Below are positions 46,841 through 55,468 of a stretch of DNA of 64,000 nucleotides, one piece after another; the stretch's first letter is position 1; each line of letters begins with the position of its first letter. The translations under genes were made by a program, and so were the position numbers. The notes under the pieces were generated by a model. That model saw nothing but the letters and a program-made list of their open reading frames with translations. It was not told the DNA's origin and made no database searches. The DNA comes from Ferroplasma acidiphilum (GTDB lineage Archaea; Thermoplasmatota; Thermoplasmata; Thermoplasmatales; Thermoplasmataceae): positions 1,054,001-1,118,000 of the forward strand of contig NZ_CP015363.1 of assembly GCF_002078355.1 (NCBI RefSeq). Direction: 5' to 3'.

Positions 46841-48055
46841 TTAAAGTTTTAAAATATCTTTTATAGTAGCCTTAAGGAACTCGTTGTCTGTTATATCTTC
46901 AATATATCCTGTAAAGCCATTTATGATCATATCAGTTGCTTCCGCCTCGCTCAATCCCCTGGATCTCAGGTAGAATATCTGCTCCGGGTCAAGGCTGGAT
47001 ATTGATGATGAGTGCTTTGACTTTGTATCGTTGTTTTTAATCAATAATGCTGGCTTTGAGTTTCCCTTTCCGTTTTCGGACATAAGCAATATGGCTGAAC
47101 CATAAAATCCAGATGATTTTACACCTTCAGGCTCTATATCTATATTTCCCCTATGCATGGTGGAACTCCTATCCAGAACAACGCCCTTTATATTTATATC
47201 ACAGTTTGAATACTTTCCGTACTGCACACTTGAGTCCCATATATCCATTTCCTGGTCACCCCTTGAAACATTGACTCCATATGATTTCATTGTTGTGTTG
47301 TCGTACATTTCACTTTCGTGGTTATAAAAGACCTTGTTTGCGCCTGCGTTAACATCTATTATCCTGATTTCTGAATCACGGTAAAGAACCGGTCTTACAT
47401 AGGTTAAGTTGACTGTATCTTCCCCCTCATCCTGGACATAGTTGTATTTCACATGGGAACCTTCCTCGCAGAATATGTATATATTCCTTCCATGGACGCC
47501 ATTTCCCTTATTGTGCTTCTTGTATACATCTGTGATCTCAACCGATGCATTTTTTCCAACTATGATAACATTTTTGAAGGCAAATGACGCATTGGAATCC
47601 TGTATTGATTCTATTTTCACATCGGTGGTGGTATTATCAGGAAAATGTATAAAGTATCCGTTTTCATAGGAAAAATTGATCAGGTATTCCCTGTTATATT
47701 TGCCTAACTGCTGGTCAACATACTTTTTGAACAGGTCCTTTTTCTCCTCAAATGCGGTTTTCATGTTTGAAATGTATACTTCCTTTTTTTTCCCGCTTAT
47801 AATAAAATCAGAATCAGTTACAACGAGATCATAATTACTATCAATTTTTTCATCTTTTTTGATAGAAACTGATAGCTCTCCGTATGCCATCCTTTCAAGG
47901 TCTTTTTCAGTAATATTTACATAGGTTTTTTTGTCCGGGCTTTCCTTATAAGACGGGTCAGGATATTTTAAATAATAAATATAAGCCTGTTTTCTATATT
48001 CTATATCAAAATCTCTAAATCTTTGATTTAATGTTTCTAAATAATTCTCTATCAT
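46841..48055 (-). CDS. sufD: Iron-sulfur cluster assembly protein SufD
   Basis: Scaffold partner of SufB in the SUF complex. About 404 aa from ATG 48055; the central beta-helix region (VIIVGKNASVEITDVYKKHN, KYNYVQDEGEDTVNLTYVRP) and the C-terminal SSSISSLDPEQIFYLRSRGL/SEAEATDMIINGFTGYIEDI helices match the SufBD family. A GTG nine bases upstream is in frame but is the core of a ribosome site (GGTG), so the ATG is preferred. Third gene of the leftward sufCBD operon, 32 bases after sufB. Confidence 0.9.
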   Translation of the reverse strand: MIENYLETLNQRFRDFDIEYRKQAYIYYLKYPDPSYKESPDKKTYVNITEKDLERMAYGELSVSIKKDEKIDSNYDLVVTDSDFIISGKKKEVYISNMKTAFEEKKDLFKKYVDQQLGKYNREYLINFSYENGYFIHFPDNTTTDVKIESIQDSNASFAFKNVIIVGKNASVEITDVYKKHNKGNGVHGRNIYIFCEEGSHVKYNYVQDEGEDTVNLTYVRPVLYRDSEIRIIDVNAGANKVFYNHESEMYDNTTMKSYGVNVSRGDQEMDIWDSSVQYGKYSNCDINIKGVVLDRSSTMHRGNIDIEPEGVKSSGFYGSAILLMSENGKGNSKPALLIKNNDTKSKHSSSISSLDPEQIFYLRSRGLSEAEATDMIINGFTGYIEDITDNEFLKATIKDILKL

Positions 48056-48087
48056 GTTAATCACCGGTATAAATTAAAAAAAATGGT

Positions 48088-50595
48088 TTATCCCACAGCT
48101 CCCATTTTTGACATTTCGAGTTTTACGAGCCTGTTCATTTCCACTGCAAACTCCATAGGAATTTCCTTCATGATATCATCCATAAACCCGAGAACGATCA
48201 TAGATGAAGCTTCATCTTCGCTTAATCCCCTTGATCTCAGGTATGTAAGCTCATCTGTACCTATCTTTCCCACAGTAGCTTCATGGCTGAATTCAGCAGT
48301 TGGCTCATATATCTCATCGTAGGGATATGTGTAGTTCTTGGAATCGCTGTTTATCAACAGGGCATCACACTGTACATGGCTTTTAGCGCGCTTTGCACCT
48401 TCATTCATCCTTACAAGGCCCCTATAGGCGGTAAGCCCGTTATCAAGGCTGATAGATTTTGATACTATCCTGGATGTAGTATCCGGTGCCAGATGCAACG
48501 CTTTTCCTCCTGCATCCTTGAATGTGTCCTTAGTTGCAAGGGTTATCTGGAGATTTGATGTGGATGCGCCCCTCCCCCTGAGGTATGATGATGGATATAT
48601 CATGGTTACTTTGGATCCCAGTTCACCTGTTACCCAGTCCATATGTGCATTTTCATCAACCCATGCCCTTTTGACGGGTAAATTATATACACTATCAGAC
48701 CAGTTCTGTACACTTGTGTACTTTACATCAGAATTCTTCCTGGCGTATATTTCCACTATTGCAGTGTGCAATGAACTTGTGTTGTATTTCGGAGCAGTGC
48801 AGTTATGGACTGCGAATCCTTTTACCAGATAGGAATCGTCTGTTTCTACTTCCATATTGTATACGATGTCATCATATACTTCGGCTTCCATTTTCTTTAT
48901 GGGAACATAATAGTAGTTATCTTTATGCCTTACCCTGCTGAATTTTATGTTCTCTGTATACTCTACGATGTATTGTTCATTTCTTTTTATGTTTCTGCCC
49001 AGTATTACATCATCTGAAGCTTTCCTTATCATTATGCTGGCAAATGTGTTATTTCTCGATAACATTTCCTGTAGCTGCAATGCAAGCACTTTGCTTGCTG
49101 TGCCAGCACGGATCATTTTTGATTTGCCCTTTTTAATGTATACGTTGCCATCCCCTTTCAGGTAATAATCGATCAATAGTTTCTGTTTTTCCGGTGGCAG
49201 TTTCATTATTTTTTCAGATAATGCCTTTTTGTCTGCATATTTTCCAGCGTTATTTAAGCAGAAGTCTATCAGTGTTTTTGAGTATGTGGATACTGTGTAA
49301 TATTTTTTATCCGCTTTGAATATATTTGCCTGCTCGCCTTTAGCTTTTATTATATTATACAATTCATATGCAATTTTTTCTTCTTTTTCTGATAAACCAA
49401 ATGAGAAAGACATCTGATATAAATTCAGAGATTTATTGAATGATATTGAACCTTCTGCGGTATAAAGGCCAAGAATTTTAAGCATGTCATCATCTATGGA
49501 AGCGTCATCTTCTGTTTCAACAGGCGATACATAAACGATAAAGTCTCCTTCGCTCAATTCATCCATTCTTCTGTATTCCGGTATGGCTTCCATCAGCTTT
49601 TTTGTTGATATTTCGTAATGCCCATCCCTTATTCTTGACGTTACATCCTCTTTCTTTATACTTAGAACAGGATGTTCTGATGTTGCCCTGAAAGCATTTC
49701 CAGGTGATAATGGTGTTATTTTATACATCAAGCCACTGTATGGATGCACATATTTGCGTGTAATCTTTCTTTGATTGCCGGTGTTTGAGACTACTGAATC
49801 ATCTGTCAATAGTTCATTTATTGGCACAAATTTATCGCCCTGGCTGATCAATTCATCCTCAGGCAGGCAGCCTTCGATATAATGGACTTTTGCACCCTCA
49901 TCAGCTACAACTATAGTATGTTCAAACTGTCCGCTCTGTTCACCATTCATTCTAAAATATGTCTGCAATGGCATATCTATTGTAACGTTTTTCGGGACAT
50001 AAAGGAATGACCCTCCTGACCATACAGCACCATTTAAAGCTGCGAATTTATTATCACTGGGTGGAATAGCCCGGCAATAGTAATCTTTCACAAGGTCCGG
50101 ATGCTCCTGTACAGCGGTATCAAGGTCGGTAAATATTACACCCTTGTCTTCCCATTCCTTTCTCAAGCTCCCGTAAACGCCTTCACTGTCATACTGGGCA
50201 ACAGACCCTGCAAGATATTTCTGCTCCATCTGTGGTATGCCGAGTTTATTGAATGTTTCCTTGATTTTATCAGGCACGTCATCCCAGTTTTTTGCTTTGG
50301 TTTCCCCTGGCTTTGAATAGTATGTCAGTTCATCAAAATTTATTCCCGATAGGTCTGGCCCCCATGTTGGCATGGGCTTTGAAAGGAAAATGTCAAGCGC
50401 TTTAAGCCTGCTCCTCCTCATCCAGTCAGGTTCATGCTTGATATCTGATATTTCTTCTACGGTCTTTCTATTCAAACCTGTTCCTGTTGAATAAACGGGA
50501 TTTATTGTATCGTGGAATTCAAAATCTGACTTTTTGTTGTGCTTTAAACTTTCAGTAAGTTTTTCTATTTCTTCATCTTTATTGTAGTCTTCCAT
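48088..50595 (-). CDS. sufB: Iron-sulfur scaffold SufB, interrupted by an intein
   Basis: SUF scaffold on which clusters form, assisted by SufC and SufD. After removal of the 356-aa intein the mature protein is about 479 aa, the normal SufB size. N-extein ends at KVHYIEGC region; C-extein resumes at CTAPKYNTSSLH and ends with the shared DELTYLRSRGLSEDEASSMI helix. The invariant Cys at the junction (+1 Cys) is the residue regenerated by splicing. ATG 50595 is chosen over GTG 50604 because AAAGGAG lies 8 bases before it and the GTG is part of this ribosome site and overlaps the sufC stop. Confidence 0.93.
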   Translation of the reverse strand: MEDYNKDEEIEKLTESLKHNKKSDFEFHDTINPVYSTGTGLNRKTVEEISDIKHEPDWMRRSRLKALDIFLSKPMPTWGPDLSGINFDELTYYSKPGETKAKNWDDVPDKIKETFNKLGIPQMEQKYLAGSVAQYDSEGVYGSLRKEWEDKGVIFTDLDTAVQEHPDLVKDYYCRAIPPSDNKFAALNGAVWSGGSFLYVPKNVTIDMPLQTYFRMNGEQSGQFEHTIVVADEGAKVHYIEGCLPEDELISQGDKFVPINELLTDDSVVSNTGNQRKITRKYVHPYSGLMYKITPLSPGNAFRATSEHPVLSIKKEDVTSRIRDGHYEISTKKLMEAIPEYRRMDELSEGDFIVYVSPVETEDDASIDDDMLKILGLYTAEGSISFNKSLNLYQMSFSFGLSEKEEKIAYELYNIIKAKGEQANIFKADKKYYTVSTYSKTLIDFCLNNAGKYADKKALSEKIMKLPPEKQKLLIDYYLKGDGNVYIKKGKSKMIRAGTASKVLALQLQEMLSRNNTFASIMIRKASDDVILGRNIKRNEQYIVEYTENIKFSRVRHKDNYYYVPIKKMEAEVYDDIVYNMEVETDDSYLVKGFAVHNCTAPKYNTSSLHTAIVEIYARKNSDVKYTSVQNWSDSVYNLPVKRAWVDENAHMDWVTGELGSKVTMIYPSSYLRGRGASTSNLQITLATKDTFKDAGGKALHLAPDTTSRIVSKSISLDNGLTAYRGLVRMNEGAKRAKSHVQCDALLINSDSKNYTYPYDEIYEPTAEFSHEATVGKIGTDELTYLRSRGLSEDEASSMIVLGFMDDIMKEIPMEFAVEMNRLVKLEMSKMGAVG
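48802..49869 (-). other. Intein with LAGLIDADG-type homing endonuclease, within SufB
   Basis: In-frame insertion of 356 codons that splices itself out of SufB. Cys1 starts block A (CLPEDELISQGDKFVPI); block B has the T-x2-H of RATSEHPVLSI; block F/G ends DDSYLVKGFAVHN followed by the extein Cys. Two endonuclease motifs resembling LAGLIDADG are LGLYTAEGSI and IDYYLKGDGN, the acidic residues (Glu in the first, Asp in the second) being the metal ligands. The insertion point is the functional IEGC|TAPKY site used by other SufB/Pps1 inteins. The frame is intact, so both splicing and endonuclease may be active. Confidence 0.95.
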
Positions 50596-50600
50596 TTTTA

Positions 50601-51344
50601 TCACTCCTTTATCCAGTCGTATCCTTCATCTTCTATTCTATCGGATACTTTGTTATCACCATTCATTACTATTCTGCCATCCTTTAACACATGGACAAAT
50701 TCAGGGATAATGTCCTTTAATATCCTCTGGTAATGTGTAATTATGAGAAATCCTACTTTTTGATCATGCATTTTCTTGATTTCAGCTGATACAAGTTTCA
50801 GTGCATCCACATCAAGTCCGGAATCAATTTCATCCAGTATTACTATTTTTGGCTTCAGTATAACCATCTGTAGAACTTCAAAACGCTTTCTCTCTCCCCC
50901 GGAAAAGCCATCATTTATAGATCTTGATATAAAGGATTCGTCCATGTCAACATCTTTCATTACAGTTTTGACCATATTAAAAAATTCCTTAAGTGGCATC
51001 TTTTCATCGGGATATAGATTATTGTATGCCATTCTAAGAAAAGTAGATATTTTTACCCCACTTATGCTAATTGGATTCTGAAAAGCCAGGAATAAACCTG
51101 CCCTGGCACGTTCTTCCGGCGTGGCGTTTGTCAAGTCCCTGCCATTTATCAGGATCTTTCCGCCTGTGATTTTATAGTTAGGATGCCCTATAAGTACCTC
51201 ACCAAGGGTACTTTTGCCGGCCCCGTTAGGACCCATTAAAGCGTGAATTTCGCCTGAGTTAATAGTAAGGTCAATACCCTTTAGTATTTCTTTGCCTTCT
51301 ACTTCGGCTTTAAGATTTTCTATCTTGAGTGCCATATCTGTCAT
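50601..51344 (-). CDS. sufC: SUF ATPase SufC
   Basis: ABC-type cytosolic ATPase that drives cluster assembly on SufB/SufD. 247 aa with Walker A GPNGAGKSTLGEVL, signature FSGGERKRFEVLQM, Walker B KIVILDEIDSGLD and the switch His in LIITHYQRIL. First gene of the sufCBD operon; the stop overlaps an in-frame GTG of sufB. A TTTAAATACC box at about 51367-51376 predicts a leaderless or very short leader. Genes for the cysteine desulfurase are not in this window. Confidence 0.95.
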   Translation of the reverse strand: MTDMALKIENLKAEVEGKEILKGIDLTINSGEIHALMGPNGAGKSTLGEVLIGHPNYKITGGKILINGRDLTNATPEERARAGLFLAFQNPISISGVKISTFLRMAYNNLYPDEKMPLKEFFNMVKTVMKDVDMDESFISRSINDGFSGGERKRFEVLQMVILKPKIVILDEIDSGLDVDALKLVSAEIKKMHDQKVGFLIITHYQRILKDIIPEFVHVLKDGRIVMNGDNKVSDRIEDEGYDWIKE

Positions 51345-51389
51345 TATAGATTCATTACAAATTGGTATTTAAACATTTTATTATGTATA

Positions 51390-51413
51390 AAGTAACTAAA
51401 GTACATATAAGTA
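51390..51413. repeat. Three AAGTA repeats in suf divergent promoter
   Basis: AAGTA occurs at 51390-51394, 51399-51403 and 51409-51413, 9 and 10 bases apart, that is about one DNA helical turn. They lie between the sufC TATA box and the SufR-like start. A candidate binding array for the SufR-like protein on one face of the helix. Confidence 0.4.
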
Positions 51414-51448
51414 TAAATATTAAATTAGAATATATATTTAGTGATTGT

Positions 51449-52108
51449 ATGGAAGTAATAGTTAATGATTATCTGGGCAATAGCAAAAGCACTATACTCA
51501 GTTCTCTACTATACGATGATAAAACACTCGATCAATTATCCGAGATTATGGGTATTAACAAAAATGCAGTCCAGGAGCATATCTATTATCTTGAAACACA
51601 TAATCTTGTTTCATCTTATTTTGTCAGAGCTAAAACAGGAAGGCCAAAAAAATATTATAAGTTAACAAAGAATGGAATGCAAATTTTCCCAAAACAGTAT
51701 ATCAATTTTTCATCTATGCTTTTAAAAGAAGTAGAGAGAGAACTGGGGACTGTAGGATTAAATAAAATTCTCATGCGGATGGCAGAAGACATTATAAAGG
51801 AAGTTACATCAGATAACATGTCGCTAACATCACTGAACAGGGAAGAAAAACTTGAAAAAATAGGTGAATACGTTAATATTCTGAACAAGCTTGGTTATTA
51901 TGCAAAGATGGAAGTGGATCATGACACAGTTAAAATCATCAGGCATAACTGTATTTTCTACGAACTGGCAAAAAATAATAAAGACATGGTCTGTGGCTCA
52001 CTTGAAGGTTCAATGCTGCCTAACACTTCAAATGAAGGTTTCAAGCTAATTGAGAATTTTCCTGATGGGGACAATAAATGTGTTGTTGAAATTACACTTT
52101 CTCCATAA
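51449..52108 (+). CDS. SufR-like iron-sulfur-sensing transcription regulator
   Basis: A winged-helix regulator of about 219 aa. N-terminal HTH (ILSSLLYDDKTLDQLSEIMG; INKNAVQEHIYYLETHNLVS) is followed by the wing ARAKTGRPKKYYKLTKNG-like segment. The C-terminal part contains three cysteines (NCIFYELAKNN, MVCGSLEG, GDNKCVVEITL) arranged like the cluster ligands of cyanobacterial SufR. It is divergent from sufCBD, exactly the context of SufR. It most likely represses suf when clusters are plentiful. ATG 51449 gives the HTH a natural N-terminus; upstream frame sequence is poor. Confidence 0.82.
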   Translation: MEVIVNDYLGNSKSTILSSLLYDDKTLDQLSEIMGINKNAVQEHIYYLETHNLVSSYFVRAKTGRPKKYYKLTKNGMQIFPKQYINFSSMLLKEVERELGTVGLNKILMRMAEDIIKEVTSDNMSLTSLNREEKLEKIGEYVNILNKLGYYAKMEVDHDTVKIIRHNCIFYELAKNNKDMVCGSLEGSMLPNTSNEGFKLIENFPDGDNKCVVEITLSP

Positions 52109-52180
52109 TAAAATATAAAGTTTATAGAAGCTGGCAATATTGAAAAGGGTTAATATAGTATTTAGAATTAATAAGGTTAC

Positions 52181-53410
52181 ATGGGAAAAAAGCTGGTTAA
52201 AATTCCACCATCGTTATGCGTAAAATGCCGCGGTGCAAAGATGCTATGCGGTCTTTCATATTGCCCTGTTTCTATTGTGGACAGGGTTAAAAAAGTTTAT
52301 ACATTCAATGGAAATTCAATTTCAGGTTCCTCACCGCCATCGCTCTTTGTTGGCAGGTATGGCTACCCAAAAATTAATATTTATCCGTCAACACCCCCTT
52401 TCTCCGGTGATACAGCCTATATGGAGGACGAGTCAAAATGGCTTTCCACAGATTTGAATGAGTTTCTCTCCAGCAGGCTTTCACTCTTAAGGGGTGGAAT
52501 TAAAATTGAAGCAACGAAGGCTTCAGACCCGGACTACAGGCTCCAGGAAATCCAGATAAGCTCATTATCATCCAGGCCTGTGGATGTTGAGATGACTGTG
52601 GAAAAATCATTTAAAGATAATGTTGTGCTTGATGAAAATATAACGCCTATGGGGCCATCATCGCCACTGAAGAGCATTAAATTCGGGAATTATCATATAG
52701 ATAACAGGATTGAAAAGATATACTATGATAAGGATCTGAAGGCAGGAAGTGGAATACTGAAGCTATATGAAAGGGGAATTGGAATTAATGGGATTTCCAA
52801 GGCCCTCAGTTCAGGTTCCCTTGGAACAGGAAAAAAGAGGAGGATAGTGCCAACCAGATGGTCAATAACGGCTACGGATAAATCAATATCTGATAATTTA
52901 GTGGAAGAGATAAAGGATTACAGGGAAATAGATGAATTTGAAGTTTACATAAGGGAAACCTCAGGCAATTTATTTATAGCAATACTGGCACCTGGTCAGT
53001 GGATGTTTGAATGGGGCGAATCATGGTTCCCGGGAAGCACATGGAATAGTTTTGGCGATTCTGTTGAAGTTGAACTTGACTATGAAGGGTATTACGGAAG
53101 GAAGACATATCCGGGAATAGGCGGGTGTTATTATTCTTCCAGGCTTGCTGTTGCAGAGAAATACAGGGAAATCAAAAGAACCGGGTCAGCGATGCTCTGG
53201 AGGGAGATATATCCCGGTTTTAATATACCTGTAGGGGTCTGGTATGTAAGGGAAAATGTCAGGGAATTGCTTAAAGGAAAGCCGGAGAAGTTCGATAATA
53301 TACAGGATGCAATAAAATATGTTGGAAAATTTACAAAGGTTGACATAAAGGCATGGAAAGCAAAATCAAACAATTTAAAATATCTTGTGTCCAGCCTTGA
53401 TAATTACTGA
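52181..53410 (+). CDS. Nre-family DNA repair protein
   Basis: Archaeal Nre (NreA/NreB) protein, 409 aa, implicated in DNA repair with PCNA in haloarchaea. Its N-terminal zinc-binding cysteines are Cys13, Cys16, Cys23 and Cys28 (CVKCRGAKMLCGLSYC). The family signature SPPSLFVGRYGYPKINIYPS follows. No canonical PCNA-interacting peptide is obvious at the C-terminus (KYLVSSLDNY). A radical SAM gene follows 5 bases later. Leaderless start probable. Confidence 0.87.
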   Translation: MGKKLVKIPPSLCVKCRGAKMLCGLSYCPVSIVDRVKKVYTFNGNSISGSSPPSLFVGRYGYPKINIYPSTPPFSGDTAYMEDESKWLSTDLNEFLSSRLSLLRGGIKIEATKASDPDYRLQEIQISSLSSRPVDVEMTVEKSFKDNVVLDENITPMGPSSPLKSIKFGNYHIDNRIEKIYYDKDLKAGSGILKLYERGIGINGISKALSSGSLGTGKKRRIVPTRWSITATDKSISDNLVEEIKDYREIDEFEVYIRETSGNLFIAILAPGQWMFEWGESWFPGSTWNSFGDSVEVELDYEGYYGRKTYPGIGGCYYSSRLAVAEKYREIKRTGSAMLWREIYPGFNIPVGVWYVRENVRELLKGKPEKFDNIQDAIKYVGKFTKVDIKAWKAKSNNLKYLVSSLDNY

Positions 53411-53415
53411 TAAAT

Positions 53416-54243
53416 ATGCCGGATAATATAAAAATAATTGAAACAAATGCAAAACATGCACTGGGTAAATCAGGAATGGCTGAGCTTGATTATGCATTTA
53501 ATCCATATCTTGGATGCTTTCATGGTTGCCGTTACTGTTATGCAATAGATATGTCACCCGCAGAAGCGGCTAATAACTGGGGGAAGGTAGTTTTTGTCAG
53601 AAAAAATATAATTGAATTACTGGAACATGAGGCAAGAACATATAAAAAGGGAATAGTTGGAATATCAACAATTACAGACCCTTACCAGTCTATTGAAATG
53701 AAATACAGAATAGTGCCAGAGGCTATAGGAATACTGGTGAAGAATGGTTTTTATGTCACCATCCAGACAAAATCACCACTTATTTTAAAGGATATCAAAA
53801 TTCTTGAAAAATATAAAAAAAATATTGATGTTGGCATTACAGTAACAACTATTAATAGAAAAGTCTCAAAAATACTGGAGCCATATGCACCTGATCCATT
53901 TAAGCGTTTAAATGCCCTGAAAAAGTTGGCTGAAACCGGAATCAGAACATGGCTTTATTTAGGGCCCATAGCCAATGGGGTAAACGACAATATAGATGAT
54001 ATTGACAGGATAATAGAATTCTGTGCTTCAACAGGGACAAGAATAATATATGACTCATTTCAGGATTTTAAAGGCACCGTTCCATATATGGCAGGAACGG
54101 GATATATTAAAACAGGGAATGAATGGTGGAATAGCTTCCGGCGAGCCATCGAAGAAGCCTGCCGGAGAAATAATGTTATATGTACATCAGAGGAGGATGA
54201 GTGGAAATATGAAGCACAGAGCAGGTTCCGGACATTGTTTTAG
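53416..54243 (+). CDS. Radical SAM protein, spore-photoproduct-lyase-like
   Basis: A 275-aa radical SAM enzyme with cluster motif Cys34-x3-Cys38-x2-Cys41 in NPYLGCFHGCRYCYA, GISTITDPYQSIEMKYR and a substrate/SAM strand VGITVTTINRKV. This layout matches the SPL-like group (Rv2578c-type) of unknown chemistry; authentic spore photoproduct lyase repairs thymine dimers. Tight coupling to nre suggests a DNA- or nucleotide-lesion role, but that is inference. Confidence 0.83.
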   Translation: MPDNIKIIETNAKHALGKSGMAELDYAFNPYLGCFHGCRYCYAIDMSPAEAANNWGKVVFVRKNIIELLEHEARTYKKGIVGISTITDPYQSIEMKYRIVPEAIGILVKNGFYVTIQTKSPLILKDIKILEKYKKNIDVGITVTTINRKVSKILEPYAPDPFKRLNALKKLAETGIRTWLYLGPIANGVNDNIDDIDRIIEFCASTGTRIIYDSFQDFKGTVPYMAGTGYIKTGNEWWNSFRRAIEEACRRNNVICTSEEDEWKYEAQSRFRTLF

Positions 54244-54297
54244 TGCCTGGCTTTTAGAGCAGCCAACCTTTAAATAGGATTTATTCTTTTAATAATA

Positions 54298-55464
54298 ATG
54301 ACACAATTTGGATTGGATTATCAACTTAAAATTTACTTGAAAATGGATGCAGATTCTGATCTTCCTGTATCGCTTGAATCCTGGAGGTCTTCTGCCAGAA
54401 TGGCATTGCAGGATGGTCCCTGGGGATATCTCGAAGGTGCCGCAGGGTCGGAAGATACCATGATAGAAAATATAAAGGCATTTTCCAGGTATAGGATAAG
54501 GCCACGATACCTGCATGATGTAGAAAACAGAAATCAATCCATAACACTATTTGGCCGGAAACAGGATTCACCATTTATAATAGCACCTATTGGTGTGCAA
54601 TCGATAATACATAAAGATGCAGAATATGCCAGTGCAGGAGCTGCTGCTTCACTGGGCATGCCATATATACTGAGTACTGTTTCATCAACCAGCATTGAGG
54701 ACATAGCAGCAAAGTTCCCGGAGAGCGAGAAATGGTTCCAGCTTTACCCCGGAAAGGATGAAAATGTCATGAAGAGTATGGTCAACAGAGCGGAAAAAGC
54801 CGGATACAAAGTCATAGTGGTAACGGTTGACACAACAATGCTGGGTTGGAGGGAACAGGATATTAAAAATGCGTATCTTCCATTCCTGCAGGGAGAGGGC
54901 ATTGCAAACTTCATAACTGACCCTGAATTTTTGAAAATGCTTGAAACTTCACCTGAAAATAATATGCAGGCCGCAATTGAAGAGTTCCTTATGGTTTATG
55001 TCAACCCTTCGTTCACATGGGATGGCTTCAGGAAAATAAGGAGCTGGACAAAACTGCCCATTTTAATCAAAGGAATATCGTCAGAAGAAGATGTGCATAC
55101 TGCAGTTAAATACGGTGCAGATGGCGTGATAATTTCCAATCATGGGGGAAGGCAGGTTGATGGTTCAATATCCTCACTGGAAGCACTTGATGAGATAACC
55201 GGTGAAAATAAGCCGGAATTTACCATACTTTTTGACAGCGGGATCAGGCATGCTGCCGATGCCATGAAGGCCCTCGCTCTTGGTGCTTCAGGCGTTCTAA
55301 TAGGCAGGCCATACTGTTATGCAATGGCAGTTGCTGGGCAAAGAGGCATAGAACGGTATCTCAATCAATTGAGGGCTGAGTTTGACCTTCAAATGGCTTT
55401 ATCAGGTTATAGCTCGATTTCTCAACTTGGAAGGCATACTATATATAAAAAATCCCCGTATTAA
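54298..55464 (+). CDS. FMN-dependent alpha-hydroxyacid oxidase, lactate 2-monooxygenase-like
   Basis: Flavoenzyme of 388 aa. FMN-site residues are in APIGVQSIIHKDAE; the catalytic His and substrate Arg are in IISNHGGRQVDGS; the phosphate loop is FDSGIRHAADAMKALALGAS. The loop LGWREQDIKNAYLPFLQGEG with ANFITDPEF is characteristic of mycobacterial lactate 2-monooxygenase rather than simple lactate oxidase, predicting oxidative decarboxylation of lactate to acetate. A TATA box (CCTTTAAATAGG, 54267-54278) lies 25 bases before the ATG. Confidence 0.85.
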   Translation: MTQFGLDYQLKIYLKMDADSDLPVSLESWRSSARMALQDGPWGYLEGAAGSEDTMIENIKAFSRYRIRPRYLHDVENRNQSITLFGRKQDSPFIIAPIGVQSIIHKDAEYASAGAAASLGMPYILSTVSSTSIEDIAAKFPESEKWFQLYPGKDENVMKSMVNRAEKAGYKVIVVTVDTTMLGWREQDIKNAYLPFLQGEGIANFITDPEFLKMLETSPENNMQAAIEEFLMVYVNPSFTWDGFRKIRSWTKLPILIKGISSEEDVHTAVKYGADGVIISNHGGRQVDGSISSLEALDEITGENKPEFTILFDSGIRHAADAMKALALGASGVLIGRPYCYAMAVAGQRGIERYLNQLRAEFDLQMALSGYSSISQLGRHTIYKKSPY

Positions 55465-55468
55465 TTTC

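Noticed and set aside
48088-50595. SufB insertion as a separate gene or assembly error
   Set aside because: The insertion is in frame, has intein splicing blocks at both ends and sits at a known SufB intein site.
50604-50604. GTG 50604 as sufB start (and GTG 48064 for sufD)
   Set aside because: Both GTGs lie within GGAGTG or GGTG ribosome-site sequences; the ATGs 9 bases later have correct spacing.
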